Shown here piece by piece: positions 15,789 through 23,646 of a DNA stretch of 64,000 nucleotides. The notes under the pieces were generated by a model, which worked only from the letters and a program-made list of their open reading frames with translations, did no database searches and was not told where the DNA came from. The stretch is taken from assembly GCF_019966575.1 (NCBI RefSeq), contig NZ_JAINFK010000001.1:695626-759625 (forward strand), read 5' to 3'. The position numbers and the translations under genes are program-made. The stretch comes from Oricola cellulosilytica. GTDB lineage: Bacteria; Pseudomonadota; Alphaproteobacteria; Rhizobiales; Rhizobiaceae. Numbering within the stretch: the first letter of the stretch is position 1; the number at the start of each line of letters is the position of its first letter.

Positions 15789-18704
15789 ATGAAAAAAGGC
15801 GATCATCTGTTTCTGGTCGACGGCTCGGCCTACATCTTCCGCGCATTCCATGCCCTGCCGCCTCTGACTCGGAAGTCGGACGGACTTCCGGTCGGCGCGG
15901 TCGCCGGCTTCTGCAACATGCTCTGGAAGCTGCTACGCGAGGCCCGTGACACGGATGTCGGCGTAACACCGACGCATTTCGCGGTAATTTTTGACTACTC
16001 GTCCAAGACGTTCCGAAACGAACTCTTTTCCGAATACAAGGCAAACCGCAGCGAGCCGCCCGAGGACCTGATTCCGCAGTTCGGTCTGATACGCGATGCG
16101 ACGCGGGCCTTCAATCTGCCGTGCATCGAATCCGAGGGTTACGAGGCCGACGACATCATGGCGACTTATGCGCGAATGGCAGAAGTGGCCGGTGCCGATA
16201 CAACGATCATCTCTTCCGACAAGGACCTCATGCAACTCGTCACCGATCATGTGTCGATGTACGATTCGATGAAGGACCGGCAGATCGGCATTCCTGAAGT
16301 GGTCGAGAAATTCGGTGTCGCCCCCGAGAAGATGATCGATCTTCAGGCGCTGACCGGCGATTCCACCGACAATATTCCGGGTGTACCCGGCATCGGACCG
16401 AAGACCGCCGCGCAGTTGCTGCAGGATTTTGGCGATCTCGACACGCTTCTGGAGCGCGCCGCGGAGATCAAGCAGAACAAGCGACGTGAGAACCTCATCG
16501 AATTCGCTGACCAGGCGCGGCTTTCCCGCCAGCTCGTCACGTTGAAGACCGACACGCCGATCGAGATCGACCTCGACGGCCTGAGACTGGAGCCGCAGGA
16601 CGGGCCCAAGCTGATCGCCTTCCTGAAGGCCATGGAATTCAATTCGCTGACGCGAAGAGTGGCCGAAGCGACAGGCACCGAAGCCGGAGAGGTCGATGCC
16701 GCGGCCGTTGAGATCAAGGCGGGAAGCGCTGCGCGGGGTCCCGATCTCGACAAGGGCCAGGCCAGCGACCCGGTACGTGTCGAGGCCAGTTCCGTTGCTG
16801 CGCTGACGCCAAAGGCCCTTGCCGCAAAGCGCGCGGAAGCGGCAGCCGGGGCGAACTTTGATTCAGATGCCTACGTATCCGTTCGCGACGTCGAAACCCT
16901 GGATCAATGGATCGCCGACGCTCGCGCGGCGGGTGTCCTCGCCTTCAGCTCCCAGACCAACTCACTCGACCCGAATCAGGCGGAGCTGACCGGGTTCTCG
17001 CTTTGCTCGACCGCTGGCAAGGCCGCCTATGTGCCGCTCGACCACAAATCGGGAAGCAGCGATCTGCTCGGCGGCGGGCTGGTGGAAGGACAGATTCCGC
17101 AGGGTGAGGCGCTCGGGCGCCTCAAGGCCCTTCTGGAGGATGATTCGATTCTCGTGATCGGTCAGGATGTCAAATATGACTGGCTTGTGATGCGGCGACA
17201 CGGCGTCACCATATCGCGGCTCGACGACACCATGCTGATGTCCTACGTCCTCGACGCCGGAACCGGCGCGCAGGTCAGGGAGTCGCTTTGCGACCGGTGG
17301 CTGGGCCACGCACCGATCGCCTACAAGGATCTTGCCGGAACCGGCAAGAAGGCGCTGACCTTTGACATGATCGATATCGCCGCAGCGACCCGCTACGCCG
17401 CGGAAGACGCGGATATCACGCTCCGCCTCTGGCAGGTGCTGAAACCGCGGCTTGTCGCGAAGGGTCTGATTGCGGTCTACGAGCGGCTTGAGCGCCCCCT
17501 CGTTTCCGTCCTGGCGCGCATGGAGGCGCGGGGGATCTCCGTGGACCGGCAGATCCTCAGCCGCCTGTCGGGGGAGTTCGCCCAGAAGGCCGCGGCGATC
17601 GAGTCGGAAATATTTGATCTTGCCGGAGGAAGTTTTAACATCGGTTCGCCGAAGCAACTCGGAGAAATCCTGTTCGGAAGGATGGGCCTGCCGGGCGGCT
17701 CAAAGACAAAATCGGGGCAATGGTCGACTTCCGCCCAAGTTCTCGAGGATCTGGCCGCCGAAGGCCATGAGTTGCCGCGCAGGATTGTCGACTGGCGCCA
17801 GTTGACCAAGCTGAAATCAACTTACACCGACGCACTCCCGGGCTACATCAACCCGCAGACCAACCGTGTCCACACGTCTTATTCGCTCGCGGCAACGACA
17901 ACCGGCCGGCTATCCTCCTCCGAGCCGAACCTGCAGAACATTCCGATCCGAACGGCCGAGGGCCGGCGCATCCGCACCGCCTTCATCGCCGGGAAGGGGA
18001 ACAAACTGGTCTCGGCCGACTACAGCCAGATCGAATTGCGGGTTCTGGCGCATGTGGCCGACATTCCGCAGTTGCGGCAGGCCTTTGCCGACGGGATAGA
18101 TATTCATGCAATGACCGCCTCGGAAATGTTCGGGGTTCCGGTCGACGGCATGCCAGCCGACGTCAGGCGGCGCGCAAAGGCGATCAATTTCGGGATCATT
18201 TACGGGATTTCGGCATTCGGTCTTGCCAACCAGCTTGCCATCTCCCGGTCGGAAGCCGGAGAATACATCAAGACCTATTTCGAGCGCTTTCCCGGCATCA
18301 GAGACTACATGGACGAGACCAAGGCCTATGCGCGCGAAAAGGGCTATGTCGAAACGATCTTCGGACGGCGCGCCCACTACCCGGACATACGGTCGTCCAA
18401 CCCGCAGGTACGCGCCTTCAACGAGCGCGCCGCGATCAATGCGCCGATCCAGGGCTCGGCCGCCGATATCATTCGCCGCGCTATGATCCGAATCGAGAAC
18501 AGGCTCGATGCATCAGGCCTAGCCGCCCAGATGCTGTTGCAGGTGCATGACGAACTGATCTTCGAGGCACCGGAGAGCGAGGTCGGCAGGACCATCGCGG
18601 TGGTTCGGGAGGCCATGGAAAATGCCGCCATGCCAGCCATCTCAATGAAAGTGCCACTGCATGTGGACGCGGCTGCCGCCGACAACTGGGACGAGGCGCA
18701 TTAA
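15789..18704 (+). CDS. polA: DNA polymerase I, with altered 3'-5' exonuclease site
   Basis: The 971-residue enzyme fills gaps and removes primers. It has an N-terminal 5'-3' exonuclease domain (residues 1-300; FLVDGSAYIFRAF), a 3'-5' exonuclease-like domain (about 360-550) and a complete polymerase domain. Polymerase motifs A (DYSQIELR, Asp744), B (RRRAKAINFGIIYG) and C (VHDELIFE, Asp921) are intact. In the proofreading domain the first motif reads FSSQTNSLD, so the positions of E. coli Asp355 and Glu357 are Ser387 and Gln389; Asp464, Tyr536 and Asp540 remain. Proofreading is therefore probably lost. ATG at 15789 (MKKGDHLF) is preferred to the upstream in-frame start at 15753. Confidence 0.96.
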   Translation: MKKGDHLFLVDGSAYIFRAFHALPPLTRKSDGLPVGAVAGFCNMLWKLLREARDTDVGVTPTHFAVIFDYSSKTFRNELFSEYKANRSEPPEDLIPQFGLIRDATRAFNLPCIESEGYEADDIMATYARMAEVAGADTTIISSDKDLMQLVTDHVSMYDSMKDRQIGIPEVVEKFGVAPEKMIDLQALTGDSTDNIPGVPGIGPKTAAQLLQDFGDLDTLLERAAEIKQNKRRENLIEFADQARLSRQLVTLKTDTPIEIDLDGLRLEPQDGPKLIAFLKAMEFNSLTRRVAEATGTEAGEVDAAAVEIKAGSAARGPDLDKGQASDPVRVEASSVAALTPKALAAKRAEAAAGANFDSDAYVSVRDVETLDQWIADARAAGVLAFSSQTNSLDPNQAELTGFSLCSTAGKAAYVPLDHKSGSSDLLGGGLVEGQIPQGEALGRLKALLEDDSILVIGQDVKYDWLVMRRHGVTISRLDDTMLMSYVLDAGTGAQVRESLCDRWLGHAPIAYKDLAGTGKKALTFDMIDIAAATRYAAEDADITLRLWQVLKPRLVAKGLIAVYERLERPLVSVLARMEARGISVDRQILSRLSGEFAQKAAAIESEIFDLAGGSFNIGSPKQLGEILFGRMGLPGGSKTKSGQWSTSAQVLEDLAAEGHELPRRIVDWRQLTKLKSTYTDALPGYINPQTNRVHTSYSLAATTTGRLSSSEPNLQNIPIRTAEGRRIRTAFIAGKGNKLVSADYSQIELRVLAHVADIPQLRQAFADGIDIHAMTASEMFGVPVDGMPADVRRRAKAINFGIIYGISAFGLANQLAISRSEAGEYIKTYFERFPGIRDYMDETKAYAREKGYVETIFGRRAHYPDIRSSNPQVRAFNERAAINAPIQGSAADIIRRAMIRIENRLDASGLAAQMLLQVHDELIFEAPESEVGRTIAVVREAMENAAMPAISMKVPLHVDAAAADNWDEAH

Positions 18705-18706
18705 AT

Positions 18707-19639
18707 TCAGGCCGCTACGCTGCTGCAGTCGAGATCGCCGGCCTTCCAAGCCTCAAAGCACGACCGGACGTGGGCGACGACGGCCCGCACAACGCAGTCA
18801 TCGGCCGTTCTCGTCATCATCCGTATCTGCGTCGTCCTGAGTTCGGGGAGACCCTGCGCATGGCCAAGCCGCACCAGCGGCGCCTCCACCAGCAGCGCGG
18901 GAACGGGAGCAATGGCCAAGTCGGCCTCGATGGCGGAAATCTGCACGTTGAAATTGCCACTCATATAGGCCACGCGATAGGCGATACCCGCCTGATCGAG
19001 GGCATCGGCCGCGCTGGCACGCCAGGCGCAACCGTGTTCCCACATCGCGAGCGGCAAGGGCTGGCGCGTATGGGCGGAGCCGCCGCGCACCCCGGCCCAG
19101 ACCAGCGGTTCCTCAAGAACGATCTCCGTGTCACCGTCAAGCGGATTTTCCGGTAAGGCATTGATGACCGCCACGTCCAATGTTTCCGCCTGGAACCTTT
19201 CCTTCAGGCGCGCCGACGAATCGATTACGACATCCACCGTGACATTGGGGTGGCTGGCGGCGAACTTCTTCAAAATCTGCGGAATCAGCCGGTTGCCGTA
19301 ATCGTCCGGGGCGCCGAAGCGGACCGTTCCGGCCATGTCGGGCGCGACGAAACGCGCCATCATTTCCTGGTTCAGGTTGAGAATGCGGCGCGCATAGGAA
19401 AGCAGAACCTCACCGTTCGCGGTCAGGGTCACGGAGCGTGAATCGCGGTCGAAGATGCTCGTCCCCAGCAGATCCTCCATTTTCTTGACCTGCATCGAGA
19501 CCGCCGAAGGCGTGCGGAACACCCGTTGAGCGGCCTTGGAGAAGCTTCCCGTCTCGACGATGGCAACGAAGGTTCTCAGCAAATCGCTGTCGACAAGGAG
19601 GGAACCGGGCGCGGTTTCAATTTTTTGCGGCGCATTCAT
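18707..19639 (-). CDS. LysR-family regulator, VtlR/LsrB-like
   Basis: A 310-residue regulator with an N-terminal winged helix (about residues 15-75: LLRTFVAIVETGSFSKAAQ, RTPSAVSMQVKKME) and a periplasmic-binding-like effector domain. The RTPSAVSMQ recognition helix and divergent arrangement with a DUF1127 gene resemble VtlR of Brucella and its relatives, which activate small DUF1127 genes and the AbcR2 small RNA. That identification is inference. The gene ends 3 bases from polA in a convergent arrangement. A perfect hexamer palindrome in the divergent intergenic region is a probable binding site. Confidence 0.85.
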   Translation of the reverse strand: MNAPQKIETAPGSLLVDSDLLRTFVAIVETGSFSKAAQRVFRTPSAVSMQVKKMEDLLGTSIFDRDSRSVTLTANGEVLLSYARRILNLNQEMMARFVAPDMAGTVRFGAPDDYGNRLIPQILKKFAASHPNVTVDVVIDSSARLKERFQAETLDVAVINALPENPLDGDTEIVLEEPLVWAGVRGGSAHTRQPLPLAMWEHGCAWRASAADALDQAGIAYRVAYMSGNFNVQISAIEADLAIAPVPALLVEAPLVRLGHAQGLPELRTTQIRMMTRTADDCVVRAVVAHVRSCFEAWKAGDLDCSSVAA

Positions 19640-19675
19640 GGAGTGGCTCCATCATCAGTTTTGCTGACAGATAAT

Positions 19676-19695
19676 ATCAAATCTATTCGTTTGAT
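19676..19695. promoter_or_regulatory. Palindromic LysR-type operator candidate
   Basis: ATCAAA and TTTGAT form a perfect 6-bp inverted repeat separated by 8 bases, in an AT-rich patch of an otherwise GC-rich region. It lies between the divergent LysR gene (start 19639) and DUF1127 gene (start 19770). Size and position suit a LysR-type binding site controlling both genes. Confidence 0.55.
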
Positions 19696-19769
19696 TGAAC
19701 CACTGAACGAGATCATTGTCCATCCCGAAGCCGAGGAAAACCACCACGGCACCGAGAAGGAGAACCGAC

Positions 19770-20063
19770 ATGACTTCGCTCGAATTTCACTCCAGTCAAC
19801 GCCGTGCGCGAAGCCTGCTAACGGCTGCGCTGGCCGAAGCAGCAGTGGGCTGGGCACACCGTGCAATCCATGCAGTTGTCGAATGGCGGCGCCAGCGGCG
19901 GGATCGAGCGGCCTTCCAGCAACTTATCGGCAAGGAAGACTGGGTCTACCGGGACATGGGCATACATCGCGGGGATGTCGAATGGGCCTCGCACCTGCCG
20001 CTGCATATCAATGCCGCCCAAGAACTCGAAAAGCTGCGCGCCCGCTACAACATGGGCCGTTGA
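19770..20063 (+). CDS. DUF1127 small protein
   Basis: A 97-residue basic protein whose C-terminal half matches the DUF1127 (YjiS-like) pattern: AFQQLIGKEDWVYRDMGIHRGDVEWA. DUF1127 proteins are small Arg-rich proteins; some bind RNA and affect phosphate and carbon use and growth in rhizobia-like bacteria. AAGGAGA sits 8 bases before the ATG. It is divergent from the VtlR/LsrB-like LysR gene, an arrangement that fits activation by that regulator through the 19676-19695 palindrome. An in-frame TTG at 19716 would cover part of the intergenic region and is less likely. Confidence 0.82.
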   Translation: MTSLEFHSSQRRARSLLTAALAEAAVGWAHRAIHAVVEWRRQRRDRAAFQQLIGKEDWVYRDMGIHRGDVEWASHLPLHINAAQELEKLRARYNMGR

Positions 20064-20135
20064 TCGTCTCCCCCACACGAACTTCCAACGGCTCCAGCCG
20101 GCCGCCCCGTCCTCGATGCGGATTTGCGGCCGGCC

Positions 20136-21017
20136 TCATGCTCTCCAACTGACCTCGTAGAGTTCCGGCCGTCGATCATGCAGATTGCGGACAGAGCCGC
20201 GTGCGCGCGCCGCATCCAGCGCAGTCATGTCGAGATCGGCGACAACCATCATTTCGGCGTTTTCGGTCGCCTCGACGGCGATGCCATCGCGGGCGAAACC
20301 GAAGTCCGACGGAGTCAGAATGGCCGACTGGGCGTAGGCCATGTCGAGATTGGCTACATTGGCAACATTGCCGACGAGACCGGACGTCACCACGTAGCAC
20401 TGGTTTTCCACGGTGCGCGCGTGGCAGCAGTAACGCACCCGCAAGTGGCCGTGCCGCGTATCCGTACAGTACGGAACGAAAAACAGCCTCGCGCCGCGAT
20501 CGGTCAGCGCGCGGGCCATCTCCGGAAACTCGCTGTCATAGCAGATCATGACGCCGATCGGCCCGTACTCGGTCTCGATCGGTTCAGCGCTATCGCCACC
20601 GCCGATCTCCCAGACGGATTTCTCGTCCGGCGTGGGATGCAGCTTGTGACGTTCATGCACCGTTCCATCCCGCAGTGCGACCATCGAGATGTTGCGGATT
20701 GCTCCGCCCTCCATGGCCGTGGCGTGCGAGCCTCCGACGATGTTTATCGAATGGCCCCTCGCGAGGCTTGCCAGATGATCTCTCAGAGGCACACGGTATC
20801 CGGACAGCTTGGCGATCGCATGGGCTGGGGAGAGCATGACCTCCGTTCCGGAGAGAAGCTGCAGTGTGAAGTGCTCGGGAAAGCATACGAAATGGGCGCC
20901 GTAATCGGCGGCCGCCCGGACGAAATGGGCGACGCGATCGAAGAAATGCTGGGGTTCCGGCGTATGGCGAAGTGCGAACTGCACGGACGCGACGCGGATC
21001 TTGGTGTGCGCGATCAT
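20136..21017 (-). CDS. Carbon-nitrogen hydrolase (nitrilase superfamily)
   Basis: A 293-residue amidase-fold enzyme hydrolysing a C-N bond. The Glu-Lys-Cys triad is visible as Glu48 (CFPEHF), Lys125 (HERHKLHPT) and Cys159 (VMICYDSEFPE). The TPDE following the lysine and the later TSGLVGNV block suit the omega-amidase/N-carbamoyl-hydrolase-like branch; the substrate is not determined. I start at the ATG at 21017, which has GGAGG upstream. The frame is open to 21068, but that part overlaps the terminator of the upstream BMP gene. Confidence 0.85.
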   Translation of the reverse strand: MIAHTKIRVASVQFALRHTPEPQHFFDRVAHFVRAAADYGAHFVCFPEHFTLQLLSGTEVMLSPAHAIAKLSGYRVPLRDHLASLARGHSINIVGGSHATAMEGGAIRNISMVALRDGTVHERHKLHPTPDEKSVWEIGGGDSAEPIETEYGPIGVMICYDSEFPEMARALTDRGARLFFVPYCTDTRHGHLRVRYCCHARTVENQCYVVTSGLVGNVANVANLDMAYAQSAILTPSDFGFARDGIAVEATENAEMMVVADLDMTALDAARARGSVRNLHDRRPELYEVSWRA

Positions 21018-21028
21018 GTTGCCTCCAG

Positions 21029-21057
21029 AAAAAACCGCCGGCGTTTCCACCGGCGGC
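21029..21057 (-). terminator. Intrinsic terminator of the BMP gene
   Basis: On the minus strand CCGCCGG, a short loop and CCGGCGG form a 7-bp stem followed by TTTTTT. It lies 25 bases after the stop codon of the BMP-family gene and before the nitrilase-family start, so the two minus-strand genes are probably separate transcripts. Confidence 0.8.
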
Positions 21058-21082
21058 TTCAATATCACGATCCGTCAGAAGA

Positions 21083-22066
21083 TCAGTAGGGACAGCTGTT
21101 GTCGCTCATGAAATCGTGCACTTCGATTTCGCCGTTGATGATCTTCGCCTTGGCGTCCTCCACCTTGGCTTTCATCTCGTCGCTGACGAGATCGGCATTG
21201 TGCTCGTCCATGGCGTAGTCGACGCCCCCCTCGGCAAGGCCGAGCACCTGGATGCCGGGTTCGAACGCGCCGTCCGCGCCCGCCTTGAAGGCGTTGTAGA
21301 CGGCAACGTCGACGCGCTTCATCATCGAGGTCAGAACCTTGCCGGGCTGCAGGCCGTTTTGGTTGGAGTCGACCCCGATGCCGAGCTTGCCGGCATCCGC
21401 CGCCGCCTGAAGCACACCAACGCCGGTACCGCCGGCGGCGTGATAGACAACGTCGGCGCCCTGCGCAATCTGGGCCTTGGTGATCTCACCGCCCTTGACC
21501 GGGTCGTTCCAGGCTGCCGGCGTGTCACCGGTGAAGTTTTCGATGACGGTGGCGTCGGGATTGGCCGCCTTCACGCCGCCCACATAGCCGCACGCAAAGC
21601 GCGAGATCAGCGGGATCGACATGCCGCCGACGAAACCCACAGTGCCTGTCTCGGAGGCTTCCGCAGCCATGATGCCGACGAGGTAAGAACCTTCCTGTTC
21701 CTTGAAGACCACCGACTGGACATTCGGTGCATCGACGACCATGTCGATGATGGCGAACTGCGTGTCAGGGAACTCGGCCGCCACCTTCTCGATCGCCGGA
21801 GCGAACGAAAAGCCGGTGACGACAATCGGGGTGTCCCCGTCCTGCGCGAATTTGCGGAGCGCCTGCTCACGCTGCGCATCATTCTGGATCTCGAATTCGC
21901 GATAGGCGGTGCCGGTTTCCTCCTTGAATTTCTCGGCACCGTTATATGCCGCCTCGTTGAACGACTTGTCGAACTTTCCTCCCAGATCGTAGATGATGGC
22001 CGGATCCGCATATGCGGAAAAGGACATCGCAGTCGCGGCCATGAGGCCCAGAACAATACGTTTCAT
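21083..22066 (-). CDS. BMP-family ABC transporter nucleoside-binding protein
   Basis: A 327-residue periplasmic receptor of the basic membrane protein (PnrA/BmpA) family, which binds purine nucleosides. A signal peptide ends near residue 20 (SAYA-D). The core blocks YDLGGKFDKSFNEAAYNGA, FVGGMSIPLI, GADVVYHAAGGTG and the TSMMKRVDVA segment are characteristic. The ATG at 22066 starts the signal peptide. The matching ATPase and permeases (25955-29613) are about 4 kb away on the other strand, so receptor and importer are transcribed separately. A terminator follows immediately. Confidence 0.92.
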   Translation of the reverse strand: MKRIVLGLMAATAMSFSAYADPAIIYDLGGKFDKSFNEAAYNGAEKFKEETGTAYREFEIQNDAQREQALRKFAQDGDTPIVVTGFSFAPAIEKVAAEFPDTQFAIIDMVVDAPNVQSVVFKEQEGSYLVGIMAAEASETGTVGFVGGMSIPLISRFACGYVGGVKAANPDATVIENFTGDTPAAWNDPVKGGEITKAQIAQGADVVYHAAGGTGVGVLQAAADAGKLGIGVDSNQNGLQPGKVLTSMMKRVDVAVYNAFKAGADGAFEPGIQVLGLAEGGVDYAMDEHNADLVSDEMKAKVEDAKAKIINGEIEVHDFMSDNSCPY

Positions 22067-22263
22067 GCTCACCCACCCTGTAAGATGTTTCGGTTTCAAC
22101 TCCCTCCGGTCCGACGGAAAAACTCCAGTCGAACCGGCCATTTAACGGCAGTCATCCCGCCGTTCCGGCGATACTCTTGCATGGCTCCACGGGAAAATCA
22201 CGCCAAAAGTGCCCGGTCCGGACTGCATCGCAGAACAGGGTTACCCGGCGGCGGGCGGCGCTC

Positions 22264-22914
22264 TCAACCGCCCGGACAGGCAATGCCCGTGCCTTGAAGA
22301 CCGCAATAACCGCCGGGATTTTTCGCCAGATATTGCTGATGATATTCCTCGGCGTAGTAGAAATCCGGCGCGAGCTCGACTTCAGTCGTTATTGCCGCCG
22401 AGCGGCCAGACGATCTCAGCGCCGCCTGATAAGCTTCGCGGCTGGCCCTTGCCGCTTCCAGTTGCGCGTCGGTCGTGGCGTAGATCGTAGAGCGATAGGT
22501 TGTGCCGATATCATTGCCCTGACGCATACCCTGTGTCGGATCATGCTCTTCCCAGAAGGTCTTCAACAGATCAGGGAGCCCAACTTTCGCAGGATCGAAA
22601 ACCACCTTCACGACCTCGGCATGACCGGTCTGACCGGTGCAAGTCTCCTCATAAGTCGGATTCGGGGTAAAGCCGCCCGCATAGCCGACCGCCGTGACGT
22701 GAACTCCGTCCAACTGCCAAAAAAGCCTTTCGGCGCCCCAGAAACAGCCCATTCCGAAAAGGATCGTTTCCATCCCATCGGGATAAGGGCCCTTCAATTT
22801 CTCGCCATTGACGAAATGATGGGTCGCCGTGGGCAAGGGCTCGTCGCGGCCGCGCGACGCGCTGGCCGGATCCGGCATCTTCGTCTTGTCACTGAACAAT
22901 CCCGCCAAGAACAT
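22264..22914 (-). CDS. msrA: Peptide-methionine (S)-S-oxide reductase
   Basis: This cytosolic enzyme repairs oxidised methionine, reducing the S-epimer of methionine sulfoxide. The 216-residue product carries the catalytic GCFWGAE motif (Cys57) and C-terminal cysteines near [13 protein letters not shown] that can act as resolving cysteines. GYAGG and GHAEVV are also typical. AAGGAGG precedes the ATG at 22914. The frame extends another 50 codons upstream but that part is not MsrA-like. No msrB is in the window. Confidence 0.93.
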   Translation of the reverse strand: MFLAGLFSDKTKMPDPASASRGRDEPLPTATHHFVNGEKLKGPYPDGMETILFGMGCFWGAERLFWQLDGVHVTAVGYAGGFTPNPTYEETCTGQTGHAEVVKVVFDPAKVGLPDLLKTFWEEHDPTQGMRQGNDIGTTYRSTIYATTDAQLEAARASREAYQAALRSSGRSAAITTEVELAPDFYYAEEYHQQYLAKNPGGYCGLQGTGIACPGG

Positions 22915-22945
22915 CTTCGGCCTCCTTAACCGGAAGAGCGGAGCC

Positions 22946-23269
22946 TCAGCCCACCGCGCGGCGGAAACGCCTTCGCTCCGGCCGGCGTCCGATCGCGTAG
23001 AGCAGCACGGACAACACGGCGAATACTGCAAATGTGGGGATTTGCAGAATGCTTGCAAGAACACGATCGCTCACAAACGGGGGTACGTTCTGGGTGAGGA
23101 AGTTTCGCAAATTCTCCAGAGCCTGGGGGGCGGCCAATTCGAAGCTTTCGAGAAAGGTGGTGAAAACAAATGCCGAAACGCCGATCGAGCGGGTAGCGTC
23201 GATTACCGCGAACATGATCGCGATCGCGAATGCGAGGAAGGCGAGAATGCGAAAGAGAAAACGGATCAT
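22946..23269 (-). CDS. Small membrane protein of unknown function
   Basis: A 107-residue protein with an N-terminal hydrophobic helix (residues 1-25) and a second near 75-95 ([15 protein letters not shown]). A more polar segment between them would face the periplasm ([17 protein letters not shown]). The C-terminus is Arg-rich ([10 protein letters not shown]), consistent with cytoplasmic ends. No family name is recognised. An exact EcfG-type promoter lies about 90 bases upstream, so it is probably part of the general stress response. Confidence 0.7.
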   Translation of the reverse strand: MIRFLFRILAFLAFAIAIMFAVIDATRSIGVSAFVFTTFLESFELAAPQALENLRNFLTQNVPPFVSDRVLASILQIPTFAVFAVLSVLLYAIGRRPERRRFRRAVG

Positions 23270-23357
23270 ACTGGAATCCCGAAAATCGTTCTCAAGCGAG
23301 ATGGGCCGCGCCGCTCTAGCGCTCGGGTCGTGATAACGTAATCACGAACACAATCTC

Positions 23358-23382
23358 AACGCTGGTCAAGCTCGGACGTTCC
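23358..23382 (-). promoter_or_regulatory. EcfG-type promoter for the small membrane protein gene
   Basis: On the minus strand GGAAC (23382-23378), 16 bases, then CGTT (23361-23358): an exact match to the general stress consensus. It would start transcription near 23350, giving a leader of about 80 bases to the gene at 23269. Confidence 0.65.
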
Positions 23383-23526
23383 CTTGATCATCCGGGCAGA
23401 TGAAATCGAACGCTTTTGAGTTGACGCAAAGCGGGACTGGCGATAGTCCGCGCACTGCAGTCGCGCAGCCAGTGTAATCGTCGTAGCGCTGGAGCCCGGT
23501 CCCGACCGCCGGGTGCGAACTGGAAT

Positions 23527-23616
23527 GGTGAGGTGGCCGAGTGGTTGAAGGCGCACGCCTGGAACGCGTGTAGGCGGGAAACCGTCTCCAGGGTTCGAAT
23601 CCCTGTCTCACCGCCA
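23527..23616 (+). tRNA. tRNA-Ser, anticodon GGA
   Basis: A 90-base class II tRNA with acceptor GGTGAGG pairing with TCTCACC, discriminator G and an encoded CCA end. The D-arm has GGCCGAGTGGTTGAAGGC, the anticodon loop CTGGAAC gives anticodon GGA (reads UCC and UCU), a long variable arm is present, and the T-arm contains GGTTCGAATCC. Long variable arm and GGA identify serine. I see no integrase or attachment-site duplication near its 3' end. Confidence 0.97.
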
Positions 23617-23646
23617 TTCTCTGCGAAAGCGCGTGTCGGAGCGACC

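Noticed and set aside
22128-22163. EcfG-like pair AACG / GTTCC before the BMP gene
   Set aside because: The spacer is 14 bases; 16 or 17 are needed.
20124-22297. Two long plus-strand frames across the nitrilase-family and BMP genes
   Set aside because: Both are antisense to genes with clear catalytic or family motifs; their translations lack recognisable domains.
23527-23640. tRNA-Ser gene as an integration site
   Set aside because: No integrase, direct repeat of the tRNA 3' end or foreign-looking gene is nearby.
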